Assembly (NCBI GenBank): GCA_035500455.1
Contig: DATJXG010000341.1
Location: forward strand, 1-19,043
Origin: DATJXG01 sp035500455
GTDB lineage: Bacteria; Acidobacteriota; Terriglobia; Terriglobales; Acidobacteriaceae
Length of the DNA stretch: 19,043 nt
Reading direction: 5' to 3'
Part shown: piece after piece, positions 6,615-14,790 of the stretch
Position numbering within the stretch: position 1 is the stretch's first letter
Layout of the letters: every line of letters starts with the position of its first letter
Notes under the pieces: generated by a model
What the model saw: only the letters and a program-made list of their open reading frames with translations
What the model was told of the DNA's origin: nothing
Database searches by the model: none
Position numbers and translations under genes: made by a program

Positions 6615-7553
6615 ATGATCGCAACTCTGCCGGAAATCGAGTCCCCCAATCGTCGCCAACAATCTGCCGTAGTGGCCGGGCTGACCGCAGTAAGCAAGAG
6701 CTACGGCCCGGTGAAGGCGCTTCGCAATGTGGATTTTTCGGTGCGCGCCGGAGAACTCGTCGCCTTGCTCGGTCCCAACGGCGCAGGCAAGACCACTGCA
6801 GTGAAACTCCTGCTCGGGCTAGCCCAGCCGGGGGCGGGAACGGTGCGGGTGTTTGGCGGAAACCCTGTCCATCCGGCGGTGCGCATGCGGATCGGCGCCA
6901 TGCTGCAAGTGGGCAAGGTTCCAGAGACCTTGCGGGTGCGCGAACATATCCGGCTGTTCTCTTCCTATTACCCCAGGCCGCTCCCGCTGGAGCGAAGCCT
7001 GGCCGTCGCGGGGCTTGAGTCGATCAAGAACCGTAAATTCGGAGAACTTTCCGGCGGACAGCGGCAGCGCGTGTTGTTTGCCCTGGCGGTGTGTGGCGAT
7101 GCCGATATCCTGCTCCTCGATGAGCCTACCGTAGGCATGGATGTGGAAGCGCGCCGCATGCTGTGGGAGCAGATCCGAGGCTTGGTGGCGCAAGGTAAAA
7201 CCGTCCTGCTCACAACTCACTACCTTGAGGAAGCCGACGCCTTGGCGGACCGCGTAGTGGTCATCAATAAGGGGTCGATCATCGCCGCGGGAACGCCGGC
7301 CGAGATTAAATCCCAAACTGCCGGGCGGACGATCCGTTGCGTCACTCGCCTGGCGGTAGAAGAGGTGCGCATGCTGCCCGGGGTGCGGGAGGTGTGCCGG
7401 GACCGCGAAGCCCTCGAAATTCAGGCGGTCGAAGCCGAGCCGGTGGTCCGGGAATTGCTGTTGCGCGATCGCGGTCTCAGCAGCCTGGAAGTAAGCAGCG
7501 CCGGGCTGGAAGACGCATTTCTGGCGCTCACGCAGGAAACCGGAAACGCCTAA
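6615..7553 (+). CDS. ABC exporter ATP-binding protein
   Basis: This is a 312-residue nucleotide-binding subunit of an ABC-2 type exporter (NatA/YvfR-like). It shows Walker A GPNGAGKT (residues 53-60), the Q-loop region AMLQVGKVPETLRV, signature LSGGQRQR (145-152), Walker B ILLLDEP (165-171), and the H-loop LLTTHYLEEAD. The last 80 residues form the usual C-terminal regulatory extension, ending GLEDAFLALT. ATG 6615 is chosen because GAGG stands 9 bases upstream and it gives a normal N-terminus. Longer forms from 6516 or 6570 lack a ribosome site. The permease follows 42 bases later, and together with the downstream kinase/regulator pair they form one module. The substrate is unknown: lipid, antibiotic or ion export are the family's known roles. 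Confidence 0.92.
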   Translation: MIATLPEIESPNRRQQSAVVAGLTAVSKSYGPVKALRNVDFSVRAGELVALLGPNGAGKTTAVKLLLGLAQPGAGTVRVFGGNPVHPAVRMRIGAMLQVGKVPETLRVREHIRLFSSYYPRPLPLERSLAVAGLESIKNRKFGELSGGQRQRVLFALAVCGDADILLLDEPTVGMDVEARRMLWEQIRGLVAQGKTVLLTTHYLEEADALADRVVVINKGSIIAAGTPAEIKSQTAGRTIRCVTRLAVEEVRMLPGVREVCRDREALEIQAVEAEPVVRELLLRDRGLSSLEVSSAGLEDAFLALTQETGNA

Positions 7554-7595
7554 CCGCGCCAGCAAAGGCGCTACTTTCACTTTGTGAGGGGAAAA

Positions 7596-8402
7596 ATGTC
7601 CACCGCGATCACTTTGCCGAACCCCACGCGCACTGCCGCGCAGAGCGCCGCCATCTTCGCCCTGGAAATCAAGTACGAGTTCCTGAAATATCTGCGTCTG
7701 CCCATTTACGCCGTCTCCACCATGGTGTTCCCGATCATGTTCTACGTGCTGTTTGGGCTGCTGATGAACCGGGGCGGGAACGCAGGCGGAGTGACGGTGC
7801 AGAGCTATCTCATCGCTACCTACGGGACCTTCGGCGTCATGGGGGCTTCCCTCTTCGCCAACGGCGCCGGCGTGGCAGTGGAACGCGGCCTGGGATGGCT
7901 GCAGGTGAAACGCGCCAGCCCCATGCCACCCTTCGCCTATTTCGTGGCCAAGTTCGCGGTGGGCATGGCATTCAGCCTCATCGTGGTGCTGGCGCTGCTG
8001 ACGCTGGGGACTCTCTTCGGCGGCGTTCGCTTTTCGGCGCTGGATGCGGCGCGTCTCACAGGCACGCTGGTGATCGGCTCACTTCCCTTCTGCGCCATGG
8101 GGTTGGCCATCGGCTCCTTCGCGGGACCCAATTCGGCGCCGGCGATCGTCAATGTCTTCTATCTTCCACTGTCGTTCGCCTCAGGATTGTGGGTGCCGAT
8201 CAATTTTCTGCCCCAGTTCCTGCAGCACACCGCGAAGTTCCTGCCGCCGTATCATCTGGCGCAATTGGCCTTGGGCATAGTTGCCGGAACGCCATTGGCG
8301 CCACGGCTTTACGACTGGGAATTTCTGGCGGGATTCACACTGGTCGCGCTGGGCATCGCGCGCATCGGCTTCCAGAGAGACGAAGGAAAGACGTATGGCT
8401 AG
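7596..8402 (+). CDS. ABC-2 type exporter permease
   Basis: This is a 268-residue integral membrane protein with six predicted helices and the ABC-2 layout. A cytosolic N-terminus with the ALEIKYEFLKYLRLP amphipathic stretch leads to helix 1 (VFPIMFYVLFGLLM). The VERGLGWLQVKRASPMPP coupling loop follows helix 2. Later come the LPLSFASGLWVPINFLP re-entrant-like segment and a last helix before a short basic tail. It resembles YvfS-type permeases found beside DesK-like two-component systems. ATG 7596 has GAGGGG 4 bases upstream; a GTG at 7584 would place the ribosome site inside the gene. It should dimerise with two copies of the upstream ATPase in the inner membrane. Confidence 0.88.
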   Translation: MSTAITLPNPTRTAAQSAAIFALEIKYEFLKYLRLPIYAVSTMVFPIMFYVLFGLLMNRGGNAGGVTVQSYLIATYGTFGVMGASLFANGAGVAVERGLGWLQVKRASPMPPFAYFVAKFAVGMAFSLIVVLALLTLGTLFGGVRFSALDAARLTGTLVIGSLPFCAMGLAIGSFAGPNSAPAIVNVFYLPLSFASGLWVPINFLPQFLQHTAKFLPPYHLAQLALGIVAGTPLAPRLYDWEFLAGFTLVALGIARIGFQRDEGKTYG

Positions 8403-8493
8403 CTTTCACCGCGGCAAAACTCGGCTGCCGGCCGACAGGTTTTCCGGAAGAGCCCCGGCCCGAGCATGCAATCCGGAGATTACAAGTAGATGA
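8395..8493 (+). CDS. Possible 32-residue peptide overlapping the permease stop
   Basis: An ATG at 8395 sits inside the last codons of the permease gene, preceded by AAGGA at a good distance. It opens a 32-codon frame rich in arginine (MASFHRGKTRLP at the start, NPEITSR at the end). Overlap with the upstream stop would allow translational coupling. There is no recognisable domain and the frame may be fortuitous. It is listed because it has a better ribosome site than the kinase gene that follows. Confidence 0.2.
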   Translation: MASFHRGKTRLPADRFSGRAPARACNPEITSR

Positions 8494-8543
8494 CCTGCAC
8501 CGCTCGGGGCAGCTTAAAATAGGGATCGGAAGCGGGCTTAGTT

Positions 8544-9701
8544 ATGGATGGCAGTTTCTCGGAAAAAATCTTGTGCACGAAGAGGTCGTACGCGGAGAGC
8601 AAGCGGCATCGCTGGATCGCCCTGATCTGGCTGCCTTACTCCGGGTTCTTCTTCCTGCAGCCCTGGCTTGATCACGCCAACGCCAAATGGTGGCTGATCA
8701 ACAGCATCGGCGGAGCCGTAGGGGTAGCGCTGTTCTTCGGCATCTTCTGGAACAAGCCGCCGCGCTCCTGGTATTTTCTTTTCGGCCTGTTGTTGCTGGG
8801 CATGGGCTACGCCCCGTTCAACGGTGGTTCCGCGACTTTCTTTATTTACTGTGCCGCCTTCAGTCCCTTCCTCGCCAATACCGAATTCGGCGCCGCAAAA
8901 ATGCTGGCCCTGGTGGTCGGCGCGGCTGCGCTCGAGACCTGGCTTTTCCATCTTGGCGGCTGGTTCCTGCTCTATTCCGGTGGCTTCAGCGCTCTCATCG
9001 GCACCGGCAACATTTTCTTCGCCCAGCGTAACCGGCAAAACGAAAAGCTGCGCATGGCCAAGGAAGAGATCGAGCATCTGGCGAAAGTGGCGGAGCGCGA
9101 GCGAATTGCGCGCGACCTGCACGACGTTCTCGGGCACACATTGTCGGTGGTCATTTTGAAATCCGAACTGGCAGGCAAGTTAGTGGCCCGCGATCCGAAG
9201 AAGGCCGAAGAAGAAATTGCGGATGTCGAGCGCATTGCCCGCGAGGCGCTGGCGGATGTGCGCAATACCATTCGCGGCTACCGCGCGCAGAGCCTCGAAG
9301 CCGAATTCAGCCACGCCAAATCGACTCTGGAAACCGCGGGTGTGAAAGTGAATGCCGAAACGGCAAGCTTGGGGCTGAGCCCCGCCCAAGAGAGCGTGGT
9401 GGCGCTCGTCGTGCGCGAGGCGGTAACCAATGTCGTTCGCCATGCTGGAGCCCGGAATTGCAGCTTGCGCCTCACGCCGGTCAACGGTAGCTGCTGCCTG
9501 GAAATCCACGATGACGGCCGTGGCGGCTCCCAGGCGGAAGGCAACGGCCTGCGCGGTATGCGCGAGCGCATCGAGGCGCTGGGCGGAACCGTGGAACGTG
9601 ACACCCGCGCCGGCACCAAGCTCACCATTCACTTTCCTATCCACAATTCGGCTGGCATGGAGGCGGCGACTGCACCCGAGAAGGTAGGTGGCTGGCTGTG
9701 A
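8544..9701 (+). CDS. DesK-like sensor histidine kinase
   Basis: This is a 385-residue membrane histidine kinase. About five or six membrane helices fill residues 23-160 with almost no periplasmic domain, as in DesK, where the membrane segments themselves sense lipid packing. A linker helix leads to the HisKA_3 phosphoacceptor motif ERERIARDLHDVLGHTLS with His193. The dimerisation helices follow, then the ATPase domain: N-box REAVTNVVRH (Asn296), G1 DDGRGG (about 324-328) and G2 GNGLRGM (333-339). It should phosphorylate the response regulator encoded immediately downstream. The start at 8544 has only a weak ribosome site. A 141-base gap separates it from the permease, so it may have its own promoter as well as read-through. 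The signal sensed is inferred, not shown. Confidence 0.92.
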   Translation: MDGSFSEKILCTKRSYAESKRHRWIALIWLPYSGFFFLQPWLDHANAKWWLINSIGGAVGVALFFGIFWNKPPRSWYFLFGLLLLGMGYAPFNGGSATFFIYCAAFSPFLANTEFGAAKMLALVVGAAALETWLFHLGGWFLLYSGGFSALIGTGNIFFAQRNRQNEKLRMAKEEIEHLAKVAERERIARDLHDVLGHTLSVVILKSELAGKLVARDPKKAEEEIADVERIAREALADVRNTIRGYRAQSLEAEFSHAKSTLETAGVKVNAETASLGLSPAQESVVALVVREAVTNVVRHAGARNCSLRLTPVNGSCCLEIHDDGRGGSQAEGNGLRGMRERIEALGGTVERDTRAGTKLTIHFPIHNSAGMEAATAPEKVGGWL

Positions 9702-10330
9702 ATCCTCCAGTAAAAGAAGCCAAGAAAACCATCCGCGTGGTCATCGCGGAAGATCAGGGCATGGTCCTGGGCGCGCTGGCAGCTCTGCTCGAAATCGAAG
9801 GCGATATCGGCGTCGTGGGCCGGGCGCGAAACGGAAAGGAGGCTCTGGCCACGGTCCTGGCGCAGAAGCCCGAGGTATTCATCACCGACATCGAAATGCC
9901 GGGCATGACCGGCCTGGAAGTCGCGCAAGAGCTGCAGCGGCGGCGCACCGGCACGCGGGTCATCATCGTGACTACTTTTGCGCGTGCCGGCTACCTGCGG
10001 CGCGCGCTGGAGGCTGGAGCTTCCGGCTATCTGCTGAAAGACGCGCGGGCCGAGGAACTCGCCGACGCGGTGCGCCGAGTGCATCAGGGCTTGCGGGTCA
10101 TCGATCCCGAACTGGCGGCCGAGGCCTGGGCCGAGCCCGATCCGCTCACCGACCGTGAACGCCAGGTATTGCGCCTCGCGGGAGAGGGCCGCGCCAGCGG
10201 CGATATCGCCACCGATCTCGGGCTCTCCGAGGGTACAGTGCGAAATTATTTATCGGAGGCCATCAGCAAGCTGGGGGCGGCCAATCGAGTGGAAGCGGCG
10301 CGAATCGCCCGCGCCAAAGGGTGGCTGTAG
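9698..10330 (+). CDS. DesR-like response regulator, NarL/LuxR family
   Basis: This is a 210-residue two-domain regulator. The receiver domain (about residues 12-125) has the acidic pair Glu18/Asp19, phosphoacceptor Asp64 in FITDIEMPG, the VTTF switch Thr, and Lys114 in GYLLKD. A LuxR-type helix-turn-helix (about 145-206) starts at LTDRERQVLRL and includes DIATDLGLSEGTVRNYLSEAISKLG. The GTG start overlaps the kinase stop in the sequence GTGA, implying coupled translation and cognate pairing. It probably binds DNA as a phosphorylated dimer. The plausible target is the promoter of this exporter operon, where TGACATTTGTCA lies. It ends 18 bases from the convergent fabH stop. Confidence 0.93.
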   Translation: MNPPVKEAKKTIRVVIAEDQGMVLGALAALLEIEGDIGVVGRARNGKEALATVLAQKPEVFITDIEMPGMTGLEVAQELQRRRTGTRVIIVTTFARAGYLRRALEAGASGYLLKDARAEELADAVRRVHQGLRVIDPELAAEAWAEPDPLTDRERQVLRLAGEGRASGDIATDLGLSEGTVRNYLSEAISKLGAANRVEAARIARAKGWL

Positions 10331-10348
10331 CGCGCAAGCACCGACTGC

Positions 10349-11413
10349 CTAATAAGCCCAGCGCAATAGCGTTGCTCCCACCGTGAAACCCGCGCCCACG
10401 GAAGCCACCAGAGCCAGACTTCCCTTCTTCATCTTGCCTTCCTGCAACGCGGTTTCCATGGCGAGCGGGATGGTGCCCGCAGTAGTGTTGCCGAAGCGGT
10501 CGATGTTAATGATCACGCTCTCCGGGCGCAGGCCGAGCCGTTCCGCGGTGGCGCTGATGATGCGCCGGTTGGCCTGGTGGGGAATGAAAACGTCGATGTC
10601 GCTGCCCTTGAGGCCGTTACGTTCCAGCAGCTTCTCGCAGAGTTCGGTCTGCTTGCGGACCGCAAACTTGAAGACTGCCTGCCCGTCCTGATGAACAAAG
10701 TGCATCTTCGACTTCACGGTTTCGCAAGTCGAGGGATGCAGGCTACCGCCGCCCGGCATGTACAGTGCGCAACCGCCGGAGCCGTCCACTTCGTGAATGA
10801 AATCGAGAATCCCCAGCGTATCGTCAGTGGCCGGCTCAAGTAACACTGCGCCCGCGCCATCGCCAAAGAGCACACACGTGCCGCGGTCGGTGTAGTCGAT
10901 GATGGAAGACATCACGTCCGCGCCGATCACCAGCACCTTGCTGTGCGTGCCGGATGCCACGAACTGGGCTCCCGTCTGCACGGCGTACACAAAGGCTGAG
11001 CATGCAGCCGAGAGATCGAATCCCCATACGCCTTTCGCCCCCAGCTTGTGCTGCACCAGGCAGGCGGTCGAGGGGAAAAACATGTCGGGTGTGACTGTGC
11101 CTACGATGATGACGTCTATATCCGTCGGCTCCAGGCCGCGCTGGGAGAGCGCTTTTTTCGCCGCTTCTGCCGCCAGATCACTAGTCGCCACGCCCTTATC
11201 CACAATGTGGCGCTCGCGGATTCCTACCCGCTGCAGGATCCACTCGTTGCTCGTTTCCACCATCTTTTCGAGGTCGGCATTGGTGAGAAGACGGGGCGGG
11301 ACGTAAGTACCGAGGGCGCTGATCTTGACTCGTGCTCGCGGGCTCACTGGAGTAGCTTCTCCGAGGCTGAAGTGCGAACGGCTATTCTGCACCACGGCAG
11401 GGGCAATGTCCAT
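10349..11413 (-). CDS. fabH: 3-oxoacyl-ACP synthase III (FabH)
   Basis: This 354-residue condensing enzyme starts type II fatty-acid synthesis by joining an acyl-CoA to malonyl-ACP. The thiolase-fold active site is complete: Cys138 in DLSAACSAF, His279 in IPHQANRRI, and Asn309 in DRFGNTTAGT. The EMVETSNEWI-type substrate block (here KMVETSNEWILQRVGIRERH) and the C-terminal GAGFTVGATLLRW are typical. The usual start would be near VKISALGTYVPP (residue 29). The ATG at 11413 therefore adds a 28-residue extension with no Shine-Dalgarno site, and a GTG start at residue 23 with GGAG upstream is an alternative. The gene is tail-to-tail with the response-regulator gene. Loss of fabH function alters membrane lipid chains, which is of interest beside a DesK-like sensor. 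Confidence 0.95.
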   Translation of the reverse strand: MDIAPAVVQNSRSHFSLGEATPVSPRARVKISALGTYVPPRLLTNADLEKMVETSNEWILQRVGIRERHIVDKGVATSDLAAEAAKKALSQRGLEPTDIDVIIVGTVTPDMFFPSTACLVQHKLGAKGVWGFDLSAACSAFVYAVQTGAQFVASGTHSKVLVIGADVMSSIIDYTDRGTCVLFGDGAGAVLLEPATDDTLGILDFIHEVDGSGGCALYMPGGGSLHPSTCETVKSKMHFVHQDGQAVFKFAVRKQTELCEKLLERNGLKGSDIDVFIPHQANRRIISATAERLGLRPESVIINIDRFGNTTAGTIPLAMETALQEGKMKKGSLALVASVGAGFTVGATLLRWAY

Positions 11414-11594
11414 CTGCGTTCATGAATGTGGTGCTCTAGTTTGTAACTGAACTCGGACTGCCCGTTGTGTGGGCTTCTCCATCCGCCAAGGCAACGAAGA
11501 TTCTTCCCCGGCGGCGGCCAATCACTGAAACGGCGGGGGTGCGCAAACAATTTCCGCAGCGTCTGCAAAGCGTGGCCAAAGATTGCCAACAAAA

Positions 11595-11700
11595 GCCAGG
11601 CACCGGCGGCCCACTGCACACGCCAGAGCTCGTTACCGTTGCTTCCTTCCGGACCTGGCGGGGTTGGCGAGAGTGCGTCGCGCGGGACCGATGCCTGACC
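11595..11700 (-). ncRNA. ffs: Signal recognition particle 4.5S RNA
   Basis: On the minus strand the diagnostic apical domain of small bacterial SRP RNA is present: CCAGGTCCGGAAGGAAGCA, then ACGGTAACGAGC, with the GGAA tetraloop and the asymmetric loop that binds Ffh. Flanking helices pair well. The terminal helix joins GTCAGGC...TCGG at the 5' end (from 11699) to CCGGTGCCTGGC at the 3' end (to 11595). Then come CCC/GGG, GCAC/GTGC and CGCCA/TGGCG. Length is about 105 bases, normal for the hairpin-type SRP RNA. A U-rich tract follows the 3' end. An extended -10 box lies exactly 7 bases before the 5' end. The RNA works with Ffh and FtsY in co-translational targeting to the inner membrane. Confidence 0.93.
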
Positions 11701-11706
11701 TTGTTG

Positions 11707-11715
11707 ATTCTAACA
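11707..11715 (-). promoter_or_regulatory. Extended -10 promoter of ffs
   Basis: The minus strand reads TGT-TAGAAT (11715-11707), an extended -10 element. Its end lies 7 bases before the start of the SRP RNA terminal helix at 11700, the expected initiation distance. No good -35 box is seen; the TG motif may compensate. The same TGTTAGAATC word precedes rimO. Confidence 0.65.
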
Positions 11716-11729
11716 GTTTCATAGGTAGC

Positions 11730-11778
11730 GCCGGCGTCCCGCCGGCAACCCAAACCCCTATCCGAACGGCATCGTTCG
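11730..11778. repeat. Two short palindromic units upstream of ffs (REP-like)
   Basis: GCCGGC-GTCCC-GCCGGC (11730-11746) and CGAACG-GCAT-CGTTCG (11763-11778) can each form a perfect 6-bp stem. The first, with its flanks (gtagcgccggcg), resembles a phrase often repeated between genes in Acidobacteriota. No gene is seen in 11701-11867. Confidence 0.4.
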
Positions 11779-11867
11779 TGGTTCACACCTCAATTGGCGG
11801 CCAACCTCATCTTGTCGAACTCAGTCTCTGAAAGTACTCTCTAAGTAATCTTTCCTTCCTCCGCAAA

Positions 11868-14054
11868 ATGGCGAACAATAACCGGATGTCGGGCGCGGCA
11901 GCGGAATCGGTGAGACGGGAGATCCCACCCCTCCAGTTTTACCTTGAAGTTGCCGTTTATCTGCTTGCCCTAACTGGCTTTGCAACCTTGGCATCGACCG
12001 GCGGCCTCGACCTCGTCGCCGTCCTCTTCGTCGGCAGCGCCCTGCTGATTCGCGGCTATATGTTGGCCACCGGGCAGAGCATGGTCGTCACCGAGCCCTG
12101 GACCACCCTGCTCACCGTCGGCTACGTGGTTTATTACATCGCCGACTATCTGCTGATCTCCCGCTCTTTCATCAGCGCCACCGTGCACCTGGTGCTGTTC
12201 GTCATGGTGGTGCGCCTGTTCTCCGAGCAACGCGACCGCGACCACTACTTCCTGGCGGTGATTTCGTTTCTGATGGTTCTGGCGGCAGCGGTCCTCACCG
12301 TGGACAGCGTGTTCCTCACCACGTTCGCCCTCTACATGCTCACCGCGGTGGCCACCGTAATACTGATGGAAATGAAGAGGGCCTCGGACGCCGCGGGCGT
12401 TCAGCCCAAGCATACCGGCCGGCCTCTCGCTCTGTCGTTGATCCGCATATCCCCAGTCATTGTCCTGCTCATTCTTGTCGGCGCCGCGGGAATTTTCTTT
12501 CTTCTGCCGCGGGTCTCGGGGGGATACCTGCGATCCTTCGCCCCGCGCAACCAATACGTCGCCGGCTTCAGCGACCAGGTTCAACTGGGCGGCATTGGGG
12601 AGATTCAGCAGTCGAGCGCCGTGGTGATGCACATCGCCATTGACGGCGACCAGCGAGGGAACTTCGATCTGAAATGGCGCGGCGTGTACCTCAGCACTTT
12701 TGACGGCCGCAACTGGAGCAGCCCCCGCGCGCAATATGTCACCGAACGTTTAGCCGGCGGAGGCTTTGCGGTTTACCCGCCTGATGTCCGCCGCAGTCTC
12801 CTGCCCGCGGCGATGGGCAACGCGATTCACTACCACGTCCTGATGGAGCCCATCGGAACCAACGTCTTCTTCCTGGCGGAAAGGCCCCTGGAACTCCACG
12901 GTGATTATCGCGTCCTGGGCATGGATAGCGGAGGGGCGGTCTTCAACCTGGATCCGGAGCGTCCCGTAGGCCGCTACGACGCCTGGTCAAACATCAAGGT
13001 CCCTGGACCCGCGGAACTCCGCCGCGCTTCCGGACCTTATCCCGCAGCGATCGAAGCGCTCTACCTCCCCGTGCCCCAGCTGGATCCCCGCATTCGCTCC
13101 CTCGCGCAACAGATCGCCTCCGGCAGCGACAACAACTTCGACCGGGCGGTGGCGATTGAACGCTATCTCCGCGCCAACTTCGCTTATACCCTGCAGTTGC
13201 CGCGCACCACGCCGGCCGATCCGTTGGCTGACTTTCTGTTCGAGCGGCGGCGGGGGCACTGCGAATATTTCGCTTCCGCCATGGCCATCATGCTGCGCGA
13301 CCTGGGCATCCCTTCGCGGCTGGTCAATGGCTTTCGCACCGGCGAGTTCAACGATCTGACGTCGCAATACGTGATTCGCGCCAGCAATGCCCACTCCTGG
13401 GTTGAGGTTTACTTTCCCGGATATGGGTGGATGAGCTTCGATCCAACTCCGGGCGGACCAGCCACCAACCCCACGGGCTGGGGCCGGATTGCACTCTATG
13501 TGGACGCCATGCGCTCATTCTGGCGCGACTGGGTGGTCAACTATGACGCCGGCCATCAGCAAGCTCTGGGCGAACAAGCAGCGCGCAATACTCGGGAGCA
13601 TTTCTTTGCCCTGAAGCGCTGGTACCGCAGGCATTACGCTGGACTCTTGCAAGGCGCGAGAAACGTTCAGGCGGCGGTTTCCAGGTCTCCTCGCCGTTCG
13701 ACGATACTGGCGATACTGGCCGTGGGCCTCATACTGCTTGCGATCAACACCCGGCGGCTATGGTCCTGGCTGGCGAAACGGCGGTTGGCGGCACACCCTG
13801 AGCACTCGCCCACCTTGGCGGCAACCGTCTGGTATGAGCGCATGACGCGCACCCTGGCGCGGCGCGGCTGGAGGAAGTCTCCCCGGCAGACTCCCGAGGA
13901 GTTCCTGAATTCCATTGAAGACGGCACTCTCCGGGCCACGGTGGCGCGGTTTACGTGGCACTACGAAGGTGCCCGGTTTGGCAAACAGGCGGAAGACGCG
14001 AAGCTGCTGGCCGAACTCTACGAAGAAGTCTCAGCCGCCGCCCGCAACGATTGA
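11868..14054 (+). CDS. TgpA-like membrane transglutaminase (DUF3488-transglutaminase-DUF4129)
   Basis: This is a 728-residue membrane protein. The N-terminal 215 residues hold about six membrane helices (DUF3488/TgpA-N type). A large periplasmic part follows, with a transglutaminase-like core at about 420-540. The catalytic triad is complete: Cys465 in RRGHCEYFASAMAIMLR, His509 in SNAHSWVEVYF and Asp525 in SFDPTPGG. One more helix near 620-640 is followed by a cytoplasmic DUF4129-like tail with the TPEEFL segment. The family probably acts as a transglutaminase or cysteine peptidase on periplasmic substrates; TgpA is essential in Pseudomonas aeruginosa. Such genes usually follow a MoxR ATPase and a DUF58 gene, but both are absent here. 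There is no clear Shine-Dalgarno site at 11868, and 11886 is an alternative start. Confidence 0.9.
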   Translation: MANNNRMSGAAAESVRREIPPLQFYLEVAVYLLALTGFATLASTGGLDLVAVLFVGSALLIRGYMLATGQSMVVTEPWTTLLTVGYVVYYIADYLLISRSFISATVHLVLFVMVVRLFSEQRDRDHYFLAVISFLMVLAAAVLTVDSVFLTTFALYMLTAVATVILMEMKRASDAAGVQPKHTGRPLALSLIRISPVIVLLILVGAAGIFFLLPRVSGGYLRSFAPRNQYVAGFSDQVQLGGIGEIQQSSAVVMHIAIDGDQRGNFDLKWRGVYLSTFDGRNWSSPRAQYVTERLAGGGFAVYPPDVRRSLLPAAMGNAIHYHVLMEPIGTNVFFLAERPLELHGDYRVLGMDSGGAVFNLDPERPVGRYDAWSNIKVPGPAELRRASGPYPAAIEALYLPVPQLDPRIRSLAQQIASGSDNNFDRAVAIERYLRANFAYTLQLPRTTPADPLADFLFERRRGHCEYFASAMAIMLRDLGIPSRLVNGFRTGEFNDLTSQYVIRASNAHSWVEVYFPGYGWMSFDPTPGGPATNPTGWGRIALYVDAMRSFWRDWVVNYDAGHQQALGEQAARNTREHFFALKRWYRRHYAGLLQGARNVQAAVSRSPRRSTILAILAVGLILLAINTRRLWSWLAKRRLAAHPEHSPTLAATVWYERMTRTLARRGWRKSPRQTPEEFLNSIEDGTLRATVARFTWHYEGARFGKQAEDAKLLAELYEEVSAAARND

Positions 14055-14079
14055 CGCCGCAGCCGGAATGTCGTCGGAG

Positions 14080-14703
14080 TTAGAAGCTCCAGACAAATCC
14101 CGCGCCGGCAAAGTAGTTGTGCATGTTTTTCTGCGGATTCAAAACCAAATTCGGCTCGTCAGTGTAAAAATCACGCACTTCCCCGCGGATTTTCAGGTTC
14201 CCGAAGAACCGCACGTCCAGGCCCAGACCGAGCTGGACTGCCTTGCTGGTCACGCTCAGGTCTCCAGGGGTGGTTCCCCCGTTCTCCAGCTGGGAACTGG
14301 AACTAAAGTGGGCAAAACCGATCCCGCCGCTGACCCAAGGTGAGAATGCGGTAGAGGACAGGAAGTTGACCCGCAGCGAAGGCGCCAGGAAAATGGCGCT
14401 GTAGCTTTTGGGTTCGGTCATGCCGGAATAGTGGAGATCGAGGCCTGGATCATGGACAAAGGGCACTTCGACAGTGAGCGAAGCTATCCCCAGGTCGGAA
14501 ATCCGCCGCCCGTAACTCAGTGAGTAACTGAGGGCGTCGCCGAAGTGGATGTTGCTGTCCGCGAGGTTGGTCCCGCTGACCCCCTGGTCGCTGATGAAAA
14601 CCCGGCCCACGCTGGCCGAAACGTCGTTCTTCTGGGCTGCAGCGCCCACAGCCAGCAGCACAAGAGAAAACACCACTGTCACCACAAACCAATTCCGCGC
14701 CAT
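14080..14703 (-). CDS. Outer-membrane beta-barrel protein
   Basis: This is a 207-residue exported protein. A signal peptide (MARNWFVVTVVFSLVLLAVG, cleavage after GAAA) is followed by about eight amphipathic strands. Features include DVSASVGRVFIS, YSLSYGRRI, VEVPFVHD, APSLRVNFLSS, SPWVSGGIGFAHFSSSS, LGLGLDVRFF, IRGEVRDFYTD, and a closing strand ending in phenylalanine (GAGFVWSF), the BAM recognition signature. It fits the OmpW/OmpA-type eight-strand 'outer membrane protein beta-barrel domain' group. A strong AGGAGG stands just before ATG 14703, so a longer frame from 14805 is rejected. It is transcribed away from rimO, and a CRP-like dyad lies in the shared upstream region. The specific role is unknown. 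Confidence 0.8.
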   Translation of the reverse strand: MARNWFVVTVVFSLVLLAVGAAAQKNDVSASVGRVFISDQGVSGTNLADSNIHFGDALSYSLSYGRRISDLGIASLTVEVPFVHDPGLDLHYSGMTEPKSYSAIFLAPSLRVNFLSSTAFSPWVSGGIGFAHFSSSSQLENGGTTPGDLSVTSKAVQLGLGLDVRFFGNLKIRGEVRDFYTDEPNLVLNPQKNMHNYFAGAGFVWSF

Positions 14704-14790
14704 CTTTCCTCCTGCAGGTAACGAACGGTGGATGACATTAGAGTAGCACGGCAATTGCAAAATTGGGTGCTTGCGAAATAGGAACCCCCT

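Noticed and set aside
7337..8671. A 444-codon open frame on the plus strand overlapping the ABC permease
   Set aside because: It is out of frame with the ATPase, permease and kinase genes it crosses. It is Arg/His/Gly-rich, typical of a shadow frame.
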